A DNA stretch of 64,000 nucleotides from Dryas octopetala (GCA_963921425.1 OY992836.1:9951304-10015303); one strand, 5' to 3'; shown: positions 13,291 through 24,355, numbered from the stretch's first letter. The notes: generated by a model not told the origin, from the letters alone. Numbers and translations: made by a program.

Positions 13291-13620
13291 TAAAATAACT
13301 ACAGGGATCAAATGTTACATTTAGCCTTCAAATAACTAAATGTTTATGTGATGAGTAAATGACTCTAGTGCTTAGTAATTTGAACTATCAGCCTTCATTA
13401 TTATGACTTCATAATTCTCCATTAATATGACTCTTCATGGTGGTGGCGTTGACCAAACATAGATTTTTGTCAAGACCAAATTCTTCATTATTATGACTCT
13501 TCATAATTCTTCATTATATGACTCTTCATGGTGGTGGCGTTGACCAAACATAGATCTTTGTCAAGACCAAATTTGGACCCTTCCACTACATCTACAAGCT
13601 CCACTGTCATCACTGAAACC
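13291..13620. repeat. R: left flank of the duplicated block, first copy
   Basis: This continues the SPT5 3' flanking DNA after E. It is nearly identical to R' (20912-21165, then 22961-22994 and 34979-34992, split by two LTR elements). It contains internal short tandem repeats based on TTCATTATTATGACTCTTCATAATTC and a repeated GGTGGTGGCGTTGACCAAAC block. No coding content. Confidence 0.9.
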
Positions 13621-15086
13621 AATAACATTGTATTAAAATAATAAAAAAGACAGAGAGAATACAAGGTTATAGCAAGAAACCCTACAACACTTTGATATCG
13701 TGGTAAAATTTGAGTATACAACCTAAAACTAATTGGGAAGGCCCATGATACTATATATTATAGTGCAAGGCTAGAATTTTTTATGTGAGATTTTATAATT
13801 TCAACCTTTTTAATTTGAAAGATCCTTAAATTGAAAATTAAAAAATGGGCAGTTTGAATCAACTATGTCATATTGTTGTCACACTTATATATATGAGGGT
13901 CATATATAGATAAAAATGGAATGTACTGTTAACACATCTTTAGGATGAAAATTAGAATAAAATAACTTAAAGTACTAACTTTTGAACACATATTAAATAA
14001 CTAGAGATATTTTTACATATATAACTATAAATGCTTCAAAATTTTGCAAGATATTGGGAGAAACTAACATTAGATAATGACCAAATTTTATTGCTTACAA
14101 TATTTGATTGTGCAATCTAAGATGCTTCAAAAATCCAATTGGTAAAATATTTGATAGCACATAGGGCTTCTCAATCTTCTCACTTTTTCAGTCTCGATCT
14201 CAATATAGTTGTTAGAGTTGTGGCACTTTTCTTACTCATGGTTCACATATCTCATTGAGTTTCCTTCACACCGCCCCCTCATAAATTGCAAGTAGTTCGC
14301 TGATGTGTATGTTGAAAATAACAAATCAAATGCATTAGAATAATGGGACCATGTCAAAATGTTAATTTTTATTTCAATTCTGTCAGTTTTTATCCTAATT
14401 TTATCTTTTATCTCTTTGTTTATCCTTAAGTGGAGGACCATAGTGTTCAGTTCTTGTTAAGTCAAATTAATTCAGAAATAACAATCTTCACTTCTTCCGG
14501 TAATTGAGAGTGTGCGTATTGTGAGTTAACAACATGTCCTTTTTTCATGTCTGGTTGTTAATTTGAAAACTCAACACCAACAGTCTTGTGATCGAAAAAT
14601 TAGTACTTGGTTATTTCTGTTCATATATAGTGAGTGAATGGTTGGCTTAAAAAGAATGATGTTTGTGTGCAGCAATATTTGTCAGATAGACAGATACTAT
14701 ATCGTTTGGATATTACCAGGCTAAAGGGGATATTTGTTTCTTGGACAACACTCATTATGAGAATTTTATGTATTGGTTCACTTCTATTCAAGTATTCAGT
14801 TTATACATCTGACGTATGGTCTTGTGATCGAAAAATAAGTTTCAATTCATAATACAACAATAACAGGAATACAATAACAAATGGCTACAATAGATATTGA
14901 GGACATATGTGAAATCCAAAAAATAACAGAATGATGAAGATAACATCCATACATACACTATATATAATAAGCCACCATCAAACATAAGAGGCATCCAGTA
15001 CATCCAAGAAATTAGATAGTTGTAGTAAGCAGAATCATGACATGAGAGTGATATATATATATATATATATATCTCAAGTGGTTCGA
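13621..15086. other. Spacer in B without a gene
   Basis: AT-rich, with no supported gene; small ORFs here are unremarkable. From about 14650 it resembles 19436-19886 (shared TTTGTCAGATAGACAGATAC). Both stretches are 3' flanks of proline-rich genes, evidence that these genes came from an older tandem duplication. A (TA)n run lies at 15050-15072. Confidence 0.6.
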
Positions 15087-15584
15087 TCAATTTGATGGGG
15101 GTGGGGAGAGGAATGGAATGGTTGGAATTGTTGATGGAATATTAGTGGGGAATGAAGGGCTTGTTGTTGGCAATGTGGGGAGTGGGTTGGCTGGCAATGG
15201 AGGTAGTGTTGTGGGCAATCCTGATTTTGGGAAAGATGGGATTTGAGAGGTTGGGAATGGTGGCAGAGTTGGTGTCTTTGGTAGTGTAGGCAATTGGGTA
15301 GAGGGCAATGGCGGCAATGTGGGTTTTGGAAGAATTGGGGCAGTTGGAAGAGTGGGCAAGGGGGTTGAGGGCAGGGGTGGCAAGGTGGCCTTGGGCAGTG
15401 TTGGTAGTGAGGGCAATGGAGGTAATGTGGACTTTGGCAGAGATGGAATTGTAGGCACTGTCAATGCTGTGGGTGGAGCTGCTGGTGTGTCCAGAAGGTG
15501 GCGAGCTGCGAGGCTCATATGGGCGGTTGAGAATGACAACACCGCCACCAAAGACAGAATGAAGAAAAGCTTGGGAAAAGCCAT
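15087..15584 (-). CDS. Secreted proline-rich (PELPK1-like) protein, left copy
   Basis: Predicted 165-aa, single-exon secreted protein, probably a cell-wall structural or hydroxyproline-rich protein. The start chosen is the ATG at 15584 (MAFPKLFFILSL), because it opens directly on a hydrophobic signal peptide of about 30 residues ending near AAR. The upstream in-frame ATG lies in the leader. The mature part is built of LPxLPSLPTLPK / LPPLPSTPLPTLP units, very rich in Pro, Leu, Thr and Ser with periodic Lys, as in Arabidopsis PELPK-type proteins, though without the Glu of the classic PELPK motif. A TATA-like CTATAAAATCCC lies about 85 bp upstream on the same strand. The protein is identical to that of the copy at 38316-38813. 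No enzyme function is expected. Confidence 0.8.
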   Translation of the reverse strand: MAFPKLFFILSLVAVLSFSTAHMSLAARHLLDTPAAPPTALTVPTIPSLPKSTLPPLPSLPTLPKATLPPLPSTPLPTLPTAPILPKPTLPPLPSTQLPTLPKTPTLPPFPTSQIPSFPKSGLPTTLPPLPANPLPTLPTTSPSFPTNIPSTIPTIPFLSPPPSN

Positions 15585-16178
15585 GGTTGAGTTTAAGGGA
15601 GGTGCTTTGGCAAATCTCTCTTGAAATGATGTTTGTTTTTCTGAAGAACCAGACACTCTCAATTGGGATTTTATAGAGAAAATATGTAGGAAGACTACGA
15701 GGACTTGGAAGCATCTACATGAGTTTGATGGGTTGTAGTAGCAGGAAGTACGAAAAAGAACTAGTTAGCTACTTAGCTCACCTCCCTAACTTAATTGATT
15801 CCATAGTCAAAACCAAAAAAGGAACGGCTTAAAGGCAAGTCTTACGCAAAAGAGAGCAGTTTTGCTCACCTTTTGACTCAGGGTGAGCAAACTGCTCTCT
15901 ATATAATTAAATTTGTTGGATTTTATTTCATGTTTACTTGGGCCAAGAGGCCCAAAACTCACTTTAGCTAGTGTTTTAATTTTTTTTTGTTGTGTGAATC
16001 TTTAGCCCGTTGTTGCACTAAAAACAAATAAATTAATATTCTTGTTCATCAAGAAATTCTCAACTCACTCTTGCCAAAAATTATGAAAGCCAATTTAAAA
16101 TAAAAATCATGACTCATACAGTCATACTTATTTATATTTATTATTTATTATTATTATGGAATATAGTCAATACAAAGA
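15585..16178. other. Spacer between proline-rich and defensin-like genes, with short hairpin
   Basis: Contains the promoter of the proline-rich gene and a short perfect inverted repeat at about 15852-15901 (AGAGAGCAGTTT...AAACTGCTCTCT, including GCTCACC/GGTGAGC). The hairpin is also present in B' (about 39072-39122). No other gene is seen. Confidence 0.6.
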
Positions 16179-16912
16179 TCAACAATAGCAATGACATTGA
16201 TGAGCATTGCCTACTTTCTTGCAGAATCCTCCTTTTTCACATTCAACTATACAATATTCCCAACATTTACCATTCTTGTCCGGGTCGTCATCCACACCAG
16301 GCACACAATTTCCAAGTTCCCGATGATTATTACAACACCTAGAATCAATTTCTTGAGCAATCGCCATTTTGCAAACTGGAATTGAAAACAAATTAAGTAT
16401 TAGTTTTTCAAAATTAATGGTCATTATCGTATAATCACACTCATAACATTACGAGATATATTCTTTGGACAAAAAACAGTGCAAATGGACTTAATTACAT
16501 AATAAAAATCATAATAACACTGACAAAAGAAAGAAAGTGTATGGGTTTGCTAGTACTTAAACAAAGCCTAGCTAAATGCGTGGATGCACATGAATGTTAG
16601 ACCGTACGTAGGAACTTCAAATAATAGATTCTTATAGTGGAAAAGTTAAAAAAACCATTAAGTCACATGAACATATGAAATAAATAAAAATCAATAAAAA
16701 CTTGACCCATAGAAAGAAGAAGCGTAGATGCATGGGTATTCTACTACTGGAACAACCCTAATAGTTTGCATGCACATGGAATATGTTAGACTATAGAAAA
16801 TTGAAAAGGCTTAGACAACGATAATATGATTCAAGATCATTGAAACAAACGTACCTGCACTGAATAAAAGCATCAACATAAGGACAAAAGATGCGAATGT
16901 AACCTTAGTCAT
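16179..16912 (-). CDS. Defensin-like cysteine-rich secreted peptide, left copy (2 exons)
   Basis: Small secreted peptide of the plant defensin-like (DEFL/LCR) type, likely antimicrobial or a signalling ligand in the apoplast. Exon 1 is 16855-16912 (MTKVTFASFVLMLMLLFSA signal peptide), exon 2 is 16179-16375. The single phase-1 intron near the end of the signal peptide is typical of the family. The join gives about 84 aa. After QEIDSR the mature part holds ten cysteines (CC, then C at NC, KC, YC, EC, FC and QCHCYC) with a GGFC segment and a closing CxCxC. The motif spacing resembles Arabidopsis DEFL proteins with CW..C, GGFC and CHCYC. The protein is identical to that of the copy at 39401-40134. 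The acceptor is TTCCAG at 16376-16381. Target and activity cannot be told from sequence. Confidence 0.85.
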
Positions 16913-19886
16913 CTTTTTTTCTGAGAATTAATTCACTCTTCCACTTCTTTTGTTGAAATTGTTGCAATAGTCTGCAGTATATATAGTCGGAAATAAGAAG
17001 TAGATAGCTAAAATAACCTATATATATGGATATTAAAACATAATTAAATTGCAATGAAACTCCCTAATAAATGCATTTTATAGAGTTAAGAATATATTTA
17101 AAGTTAAATTAAAAATTAATTACAATCTTAATGAAATTACAATGAAATCGCAAAATATATGGTCATAATGATCAAAATAACTTCAATATATGTTCGTAAT
17201 GAAATCATAAATTGTATACACTACTCGTCACCAAAAAAAAAATAATAATAATAATGCAATACACTTTTGAGGGAATTAATTACCTAGCTAGGTTGTCATA
17301 TATGGTAATTATCCAAGGATATCATGGGACCCACATCAAGGCTCTGTGGTTGGACACTTGGACAGAGAGAAGAAAGTTCATTTTATGGCTTGAGCATGTG
17401 TAGGATATAATCATCATTCTGGGCATCAGATGACCTTGAAAATTAACACTAGGTTATAATGAACTAATGGGGTGTATTCAATATAGAATGTAAAAGACTT
17501 TCATGGAATTAGAAAGTTTATGAGTATTCAATCTAGACTTTTAATTAAAAGTCTATAAAAGTCATGTACAATTCGAAAAATTATTGGGTATAACCGATAT
17601 ATCGTCACATAGTGTAACCAATCCAACGTGTAAGAGTATTATTGAACAACATGTTTATATTTGTAAGGTATAATATTAATAACATTCACTCATATTATAA
17701 CACATAGGTTGGTTATATTATGTGGCAGTGTATCGGTTATACATAATAATTTTTCGTAGTATTCAATTAAAATTTTTAAAAGTTTATGAAAATCTTGTAA
17801 TATTCAGTCAAGACTTTTAACAAGTTTACAAAATTCTAGTAGTATGCAAAACGCCATTGACTTTCAAGGATTTTATTAAATAGTGGAATTTTGTAGACTT
17901 TGAGGTGTGAGGTATACATACTAAACTCCATTTTTCCATGCCTCCTCCAAAGATTTCGGTGGATTTCATTCCGTAGCAACTGCTCAAACTTGCTGTTTTA
18001 TGAAATTCTCTTCCACATGTATGCCCTCCAAATTCAAACTCGAGATTTTATAAAAGTGGAAACTCTATATTGCATTTCATATATCCAATGTACTTTCTTC
18101 AATAATCTCTAGAAAAATAGAAATCAAAATACCTGACACAAACCATCTTAATTGTTTGTGGTTATTAATTTGTTTTGGGGTTTTTTCTTTATCTTGAGTT
18201 TTTGGATTTTGTTGGAATACGATAATATACTAACTATAAAGCTAATTTACAATTTTATAAGAAAGCAAAGAAATAGTAAACAAAACCAGACAATCTTGGC
18301 AGACCACCATCTAGTAGATCGCCTCAAATATTTGGGCTCCTTCACATTTTGGTATTGAGTGTTAAGAGAAACATTCTGAAATAAACCATCTTAATGATCT
18401 ATTGGGGCTTAATTTCATCCATTCATAAAAAACGAAAACAAGATTATAACAAAGTCTTTGGTTTGGCTTTGGCCTTTATATTGGAACCCTTTCAACAAAC
18501 AGTCACAATATATATAACAAAGTTCGACATTATATTTCAGTATTTTTAATTAATCATTTTTAAAACACAAGGTGTCCCTCAAAATTGAATATATTAATTT
18601 TATTCACTGTAGTCGTTGAATATATATACAGAGTGTAGTTGTTCTATTCTATTGTTACAAGACTCTAGAAGATAAGAAGGCGTTGAATCCGAAATTTCTC
18701 AAAGAGAAATTAGGTCAACAATAATAAAGATTATTGCATGAGCGTCTGATGTGGAACTGATTGAGTGATTGAATTTTCCTTATTGTCTCGTCGAAGCTTT
18801 AATTCCTCACTAAGGGGAGGGGCGAATTTCTCGAAAAAAATTCTCCGATGCTAAAGTCAGAGAAAGGAAATTCTCAAATTGGTAAATAATTAATGAATTT
18901 TTCACATACCTCTTATCGAGGATTTCCATGGGTTTTATAGAGACTTTTCTCATTAATTTCCGGATTTTGTCTATTACTCTTACCTTTCAGAAATTGTGGA
19001 ATTAATGGTGGAAATCATGATATTTTCTCCCATAAATGTATTGACCTGTTATCTTTGGTGATAACGTGAGGAGTTATTTCCCATGTTTTCCTCCTCATTA
19101 AATCGTCCAATTAATTTCCGTTATTATTTCTATAATAAATATAAAAAATAATGATCATTCTTAATTATTTATTTCAAACTTCTAATTAATTGTGAATTTA
19201 TTTTATGGGACTGGGTTTCCTTTATTGCAAATAGAAAATCGCCACGTGTCATGATGATTTTTTGCTCAACAAAAGGCTATACAATTCTAAGTTAACCAAA
19301 ACAATATAACTATAGAGCAGTAGATACACGTTAACATCAGATAAGACAATGAGGCAGAGTTATTAGCACACCACAGCGTGTTTATCAATTTGCCAACAGT
19401 TAATTTGTTCCTAATCCTGGCTCATGGAACTGCATGATGTTTGTGTGCAGCATTAATATTTGTCAGATAGACAGATACTATATTGTTTGGATATTACGTA
19501 CCATGCTAATTATGGGGCATTAATATCCCTATTTGTTGTTGGACAACTCATGGGCTTTTAATATATTGCTTCACTTGACGTGTGGTCTTGTGATAAAAAA
19601 AAAAGTTTATCAATTCATAATACACCAATAACAAGAATACAATAACTGCTACAATAGATATCGAGTACATATGTGAAACCCTAAACATAACAGATCGAAT
19701 CATGAAAATAATATCCTCACAAGCTCTCTAAGACGCAATCACACAAGTATACATAGACTAAATATAATAAGCCACCATCAAACATACGAGCCATCCAGCA
19801 CATCCAAGCTAGAAATTAGATGGTTGTAGTAAGCAAATTCATGACATGACAGTGATCAATACATCTCAAGTAGTACGTACGTTCCA
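16913..19886. other. Long spacer in B: promoter of defensin-like gene, MITE, 3' flank of proline-rich gene
   Basis: No gene is supported in about 3 kb. About 17290-17450 resembles 44340-44500, upstream of the intact proline-rich gene (both contain GGACCCACATCAAGG-like sequence and ATATGGTCCTTG-like spacing), another trace of older local duplication. A MITE sits at 17574-17756. The rest is AT-rich single-copy sequence shared only with B'. Confidence 0.6.
17574..17756. repeat. Foldback MITE, about 183 bp
   Basis: Terminal inverted repeats of about 43 nt: the left end CGAAAAATTATTGGGTATAA pairs with the complement of the right end (TTATACATAATAATTTTTCG). It interrupts sequence that otherwise reads as a run of GTATTCAAT...AAAGT repeats. 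It was present before the block duplicated, because B' has it too (40792-40973). Superfamily not determined. Confidence 0.75.
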
Positions 19887-20189
19887 TCAATTTGATGGGG
19901 ATGGGGAGAGGGATGGAATGGTTGGGATTGTTGATGGAATAGTAGTGGGAATTGAAGGTATTGTTGTTGGCAATGTGGGGAGTGGGTTGGCAGGCAACGG
20001 AGGTAGAGTTGTGGGCAATGCTGATTTTGGCAAAGATGGGATTAATGGTGGCAGAGTTTGTGTGGTTGGGAGTGGAGGCAATTGTGGCAATGTGGGCTTT
20101 GGCTGAGTTGGGGAAGTTGGAAGTGTAGGCAAGGGAATTGAGGGCAGCGGCGGCAACGTGGCCTTGGGCAGTGTTGGTAGTGAGGGCAA
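19887..20189 (-). pseudogene. Truncated proline-rich protein gene at the duplication junction
   Basis: This is the C-terminal 100 codons of the gene that is whole at 43526-43999. Reading on the minus strand, homology begins abruptly at 20189, in the LPSLPTLPKATLPPLPS region. Upstream of that point the DNA is CACACC-rich element E' instead of the signal peptide and promoter. Without signal peptide and start it is almost certainly dead. An open frame runs on into E' sequence, but that extension is low-complexity and has no homology to the family. The breakpoint corresponds to 43828 in the intact copy. Confidence 0.9.
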
Positions 20190-20911
20190 CACACCCCATT
20201 CCCATCTCTCCCCACCCCACACCCCCCCCCCCCCGCCCCGCGTACACACCCCATTCCCATCCTTTTTTTTTTTTTTTCTTCTTCACCGCCAACCTTGGCT
20301 GCCTCCCACATGCTGCTACACCTCCGCTCGCAGCACCTCGTCTTCCACCTCGAAGCCCAGAACCAGCCACCATTAAAAAAAAAATGCAGTTCGGCAGGTT
20401 CGGCGGACTAGTGCCAAACCGGGCTGTTTTGTTCGGCAATCATCCGCCGAATATAACAGGATTGTTTGGCGGATTAGTGCCAAACGAAACAGCCCAGTTC
20501 GGCACTGGTCTGCCGAACTTGCCAAACTGAAATTTTTTTTTTAATGGTGTTCGGAGGGGAGAAGAGAGAGGGAGGGTGGTGCTGCGGAAGAAGAGAGAGA
20601 GATAGGAGGGTGGTGCTGCGGGGAGGAGAGAGAAAGGGAAGTGGTCGGTGAGGGAAGGAGAGAGGGAGGGAGGTGGTCGGGTGAGGGAGGGGGAGGGGCT
20701 GTGTTTTTTTTTTTTTTGTATGAGTTGATGGGGTGTGGTGGGTGAAGGGGTGTGTTGTGAGAAATTTTGTGAAATGTATAAAATAGGGATATTAGGGTAA
20801 TTAGAGGGGTGTGTTAAAGAGAAATTTTAAATTTTAAGAGAAGATAAGGGGTGTGTAGGAGAAAAGTGTGTGCAAAAAGAAAAAAAAAAGGGTGTGCAAA
20901 TAGCAGCCCTC
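20190..20911. mobile_element. E': element related to E, right end intact, left end lost at junction
   Basis: The right end GGTGTGCAAATAGCAGCCCTC (20891-20911) equals that of E and is followed by the same TAAAATAACTACAGGG flank. The interior carries the CACACC tract, a diverged version of the palindrome (20383-20530) and GA/GGTGGTG-rich sequence. The left TIR is absent: the element starts inside the truncated proline-rich gene at 20190. E and E' differ far more from each other than R differs from R'. Confidence 0.8.
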
Positions 20912-21165
20912 TAAAATAACTACAGGGATCAAATGTTACATTTAGCCTTCAAATAATTAAATGTTTATGTGATGAGTAAATGACTCTAGTGCCTAGTAAT
21001 TTGAACTATCAGCCTTCATTATTATGACTTCATAATTCTCTATTATTATGACTCTTCATAATTCTTCATTATTATGACTCTTCATAATTCTTCATTATAT
21101 GACTCTTCATGGTGGTGGCGTTGACCAAACATAGATAATTGTCAAGACCAAATTTGGACCCTTCC
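20912..21165. repeat. R': second copy of the SPT5 3'-flank sequence
   Basis: Nearly identical to 13291-13590, apart from a few substitutions and a different number of the 26-bp TTCATTATTATGACTCTTCA repeats. It is interrupted at CTTCC (21161-21165) by the 1.8-kb LTR element. The R sequence resumes at 22961-22994 and again at 34979-34992. Confidence 0.9.
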
Positions 21166-21597
21166 TGATGCAGGAGCATCTCCTAAGGTTCTAAGACTTA
21201 TTATTATTTTTTAGTAGCTTTTTAATTTTTATTTCCTAGCTGGATTTAGAGTCTAGTTTCGTTATTTCATTAGGTCTTTTAAGGTAATTTTACTTATGTT
21301 TTCCTAGTTAGTTTAGGTTTATGCTTTTCCTAGTTATCTTAGGTTTATGTTTTCCCTATATAAGCTTAAGGCTTAGGTTGTAATAGACAGTTTTTGGCAT
21401 AATATTATTCAGAGATTTCTAATGTGAGAGCTTCTTTTGGGTTCCTAAACCCTAGAACTCATTTATCTACGTTCCAACTTTGATTCTATAGCTTTATTCT
21501 CTCTCTTTTCTACTGTTATTGCTGATTTTCCTTTCTACTGTGGTTTTTGCCCTATTACTATAGCTGGACAGCAGCCCTATGCTTCTGTCTTACATCA
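21166..21597 (+). repeat. 5' LTR of the 1.8-kb element
   Basis: 432 bp, TG...CA ends. It includes a TATA-like CCTATATAAGC segment (about 21355-21365) that would serve as the core promoter. The partner is the 3' LTR at 22527-22960. Confidence 0.92.
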
Positions 21598-21697
21598 ATT
21601 GGTATCAGAACAAACCCTAGTTGCAAACCCTAGTTCTGCACTATTGGCTGGACGTGGTAGAGGCCGGGGACAAGGAAACCAAGCTCTATAAACAGAG

Positions 21698-22270
21698 ATG
21701 GCAGAGATGTGGCGCATGATCGAAGATCTGTCAAGAGCGGTGGAAATGCTCCGACAACAGGAACGTGCGAAAGCCCATATGGAGATTCCGGAAGGCGGAC
21801 GCAACCCCTCGGACATACCGGAAGGTAGCCTTGAAGATGAAAGTTTTGTGGAAGAAGTGGTCGATTCTGATTATCCAGGTTCCGCTTATGATGGCGTTGA
21901 ATCTGAAAATGGTGATAAGGTCTATGGTGATTCTCATGAGTCGGATAATCCATTTGTTGAAACTTTGGATGACTTGAAAGATAATAGTTTCTTGAATTTA
22001 TATCTTCCTCCAATATTTGATAGTTGTCTAAAAGACAATTGTGAAATTTGTTATGATTTTTGTTTGGGGATTGAGAAAACTTTTGTCAAAAAATTTGGTG
22101 AGAGTAGAGAAAAAGTTGGATTCAAGGAAAAGGATCAATACAAATTAGAAGATAAGATGGTACAAGAAATTCTTGAAAATATTGTTGAAGATCTCATAAC
22201 TTTGATGTCACAAGGCCTTATAGAAGATATTACTTTTGAATATGTTGATTTATTGGAGTTGATGCGATGA
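21698..22270 (+). CDS. 190-aa ORF of the non-autonomous LTR element
   Basis: Opens with a helical segment (MAEMWRMIEDLSRAVEMLRQ) like the N-terminal coiled coil seen upstream of gag in several plant gypsy elements. It continues as an acidic, low-complexity protein with no CCHC knuckle, protease or RT motif. A short separate frame follows (22267-22575, from MNFKIAKNLIDF) and runs into the 3' LTR. It may be a gag remnant or a chimera acquired by the element. Function unknown; expression not established. Confidence 0.5.
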   Translation: MAEMWRMIEDLSRAVEMLRQQERAKAHMEIPEGGRNPSDIPEGSLEDESFVEEVVDSDYPGSAYDGVESENGDKVYGDSHESDNPFVETLDDLKDNSFLNLYLPPIFDSCLKDNCEICYDFCLGIEKTFVKKFGESREKVGFKEKDQYKLEDKMVQEILENIVEDLITLMSQGLIEDITFEYVDLLELMR

Positions 22271-22526
22271 ACTTCAAGATTGCAAAGAACCTGATTGATT
22301 TTGTAAATCTGATGAACATTAATGTGAAGAAATTATGCGCTGCAAGATTGATCATGGACAATAAAGCTAAATGTTCAAGAAGGATCAAATATTCCAAATA
22401 TCTCTTTGTTTGGAAAGGAAGAAATCAATTTCAAGACTATAAGTTCAAGAAGAGTTTATCTGGATTATCTGCAGAAGTTGTGAAGACTTACTTGCCGGAG
22501 TCGAGTTTTTCCCAACCCGGTGGAGT

Positions 22527-22960
22527 TGATGCAGGAGCATCTCCTAGGGTTCCAAGACTTATTATTATTTTTTAGTAGCTTTTTAATTTTTATTTCCTAT
22601 CTGGATTTAGAGTCTAGTTTCCTTATTTCATTAGGTCTTTTAAGGTAATTTTACTTTATGTTTTCCTAGTTAGTTTAGGTTTATGCTTTTCCTAGTTATC
22701 TTAGGTTTATGTTTTCCCTATATAAGCTTAAGGCTTAGGTTGTAATAGACAGTTTTTGGCATAATATTATTCAGAGATTTCTGATGTGAGAGCTTCTTTT
22801 GGGTTCCTAAACCCTAGAACTCATCTATCTACGTTCCAACTTTGATTCTATAGCTTTATTCTCTCTCTTTTCTACTGTTATTGCTTGATTTTCCTTTCTA
22901 CTGTGGTTTTTGCCCTATTACTATAGCTTGACAATAGCCCTATGCTTCTGTCCTGCATCA
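22527..22960 (+). repeat. 3' LTR of the 1.8-kb element
   Basis: 434 bp, near-identical to the 5' LTR. It is preceded by a short purine-containing stretch (GGTGGAGT) as a candidate polypurine tract and followed by TSD CTTCC. Confidence 0.92.
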
Positions 22961-22994
22961 CTTCCACTACATCTACAAGCTCCACTGTCATCAC

Positions 22995-24049
22995 TGTTGA
23001 TGCAAATTTCCGTAAGACAGATGCAACAACTTAGAGATGGTGACTTGGCTGATCCGAAGCCTTGCTGGATGATGATGTGAGATCTTCCTGTATGAAAAAC
23101 AAGATCTAAGGAGATGGACCAGTGTGGTACCAGCCAAACACGCTCCGAGGATGAAGTCAGTGATGTGTGTTTGGTGGTGTTTGAATATAAGTGAGGAAGA
23201 ACAAGTGATGAACTTGGGAGAATGGGAAGAACAAGGTAAATGTTATGGGTTTATTCTCAGTAAGTAGGGTATGCTCTTGGGTGAATGGAAGTTTTGTGTA
23301 AGTGTTTGTCTGGTGAAAGATTGATAGCTAGATCCCTGATTTTGCGCATATGAGTTGGTATATATAGGTAAAGGAAATTGTGATGAGTAAGTTACCTGCA
23401 TATGGTTGGCTGGTTGAGAAAGATCCACGCGTTCGGTCGTGAACAGTGGCATGCACAGCTACCCACCTCCTTTGCATTCAATGCTGCATTGAATGTAAGT
23501 ATGGAAGGTTCAGGTGAACTGCCTCAATAGTCATGAATATGAGCTGGGAAGTCCCATTTGTCAGAAGATCCTGTCAGGTGCATTTAAGTATGGCGGTTCG
23601 TCCAAACGTGATCTTCCTTGGAATAGCGGCGAGAAGCCGAGCCAACCCGAACACATGTCCCTATGCGCGCACATGAAGTCTATGTGCGATCGGATCGGAC
23701 ATAGACTATTAGAACCGAGCCGATACAGCAGGTGGTGATCCCCCCGAGAAGTAGCTGGTTGTGACTAGGGTCCGAGAAGATGTTCCCCCAGCGCAGAGCT
23801 GAACCGAACCGGGATGACCAAGGAAAGATGAACACTCAATCCTCTGGAAGATCCTCAGTTCGGGTCGGATCGGGCACGAAGGGCTCGCCATGGTGATCCG
23901 ATCTGAGCCGACAGAGGAAATGCCGAGCTGCGTGATGATGTGGAGGTCAAAGTTTGACCATTGAGAAGTCAAACACTGAAGATGGGTCTGACCGGCCACG
24001 TGTCCAGCCATGATTGGCTGTTGGATCGGTGTGGGTTTATCCACAAACA
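22995..24049 (-). repeat. 3' LTR (element orientation) of the Tat-lineage element
   Basis: About 1,055 bp, paired with 33925-34978. It contains a TATATATA segment (about 23361-23368) as a candidate core promoter. ORFs within it have no homology I recognise. Confidence 0.93.
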
Positions 24050-24355
24050 GGAGTCCCCCAGCTTCCGATTCGAGCGGATAATGATGGATTGGAAGTTGAA
24101 GGGTGATGGTCTTCATAAAGATGATATATTGCCTGATCCGAGCCGAACTAGATAGGTCCATTTTCCCGAAGATCCGAAGAAGTGGTGACTTGTGCCTGGC
24201 CAAAAATATCTCAGGGACAGGTGAAGGGACGTTTGGTGTCTGCATGGGGGAACGTAAGGGTCACCTCATTTATGGGTATTTTGAATGTTGACAGGTGGCA
24301 CGATCTGGGATTTGAAGCGCCACTTTTGTAGGGCTGAGATCAGTTTGCATGGGAG

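Larger units (their letters stand above)
13621..20189. repeat. B: left copy of the 6.6-kb duplicated block
   Basis: Aligns end to end, in the same orientation, with 36856-43828. Genes inside are near-identical; spacers differ by occasional substitutions and small indels. It carries, on the minus strand, a proline-rich protein gene (15087-15584), a defensin-like gene (16179-16912) and the 3' part of a second proline-rich gene (19887-20189). It stops abruptly at 20189, where sequence of element E' begins. Copy B' has an extra 425-bp insertion. Confidence 0.95.
21166..22960 (+). mobile_element. Non-autonomous LTR retrotransposon, 1.8 kb
   Basis: Two LTRs (21166-21597 and 22527-22960) begin TGATGCAGGAGC and end CATCA, with the 5-bp TSD CTTCC at 21161-21165 and 22961-22965. 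Directly after the 5' LTR is TGGTATCAGAAC (21600-21611), a primer-binding site complementary to initiator Met-tRNA with one change from the usual motif. The internal region is only about 929 bp and lacks protease, RT and integrase, so it depends on a helper. It encodes one 190-codon ORF. About a dozen differences between the LTRs by eye suggest an insertion that is not brand new. Confidence 0.92.

Noticed and set aside
14634..14852. 72-codon plus-strand ORF repeated at 37859
   Set aside because: Repeated only because the block is duplicated; it lies in the 3' flank of the proline-rich gene, and the paralogous flank at 19436 has indels that break it.
15319..15624. Open plus-strand frames across the proline-rich genes (also 38548, 19846, 43485)
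   Set aside because: They are the Gly/Val-rich reverse reading of the proline-rich repeats; the minus strand has the signal peptide, TATA-like element and family similarity.
19816..20439. A 207-codon minus-strand ORF spanning the duplication junction
   Set aside because: It joins non-coding-frame E' sequence to an out-of-frame reading of the truncated proline-rich gene; neither half resembles a protein.
23709..24245. 178-codon ORF in the LTR of the Tat element
   Set aside because: It lies wholly in or beside the LTR and is not kept intact in the partner LTR (shorter there). No domain recognised.
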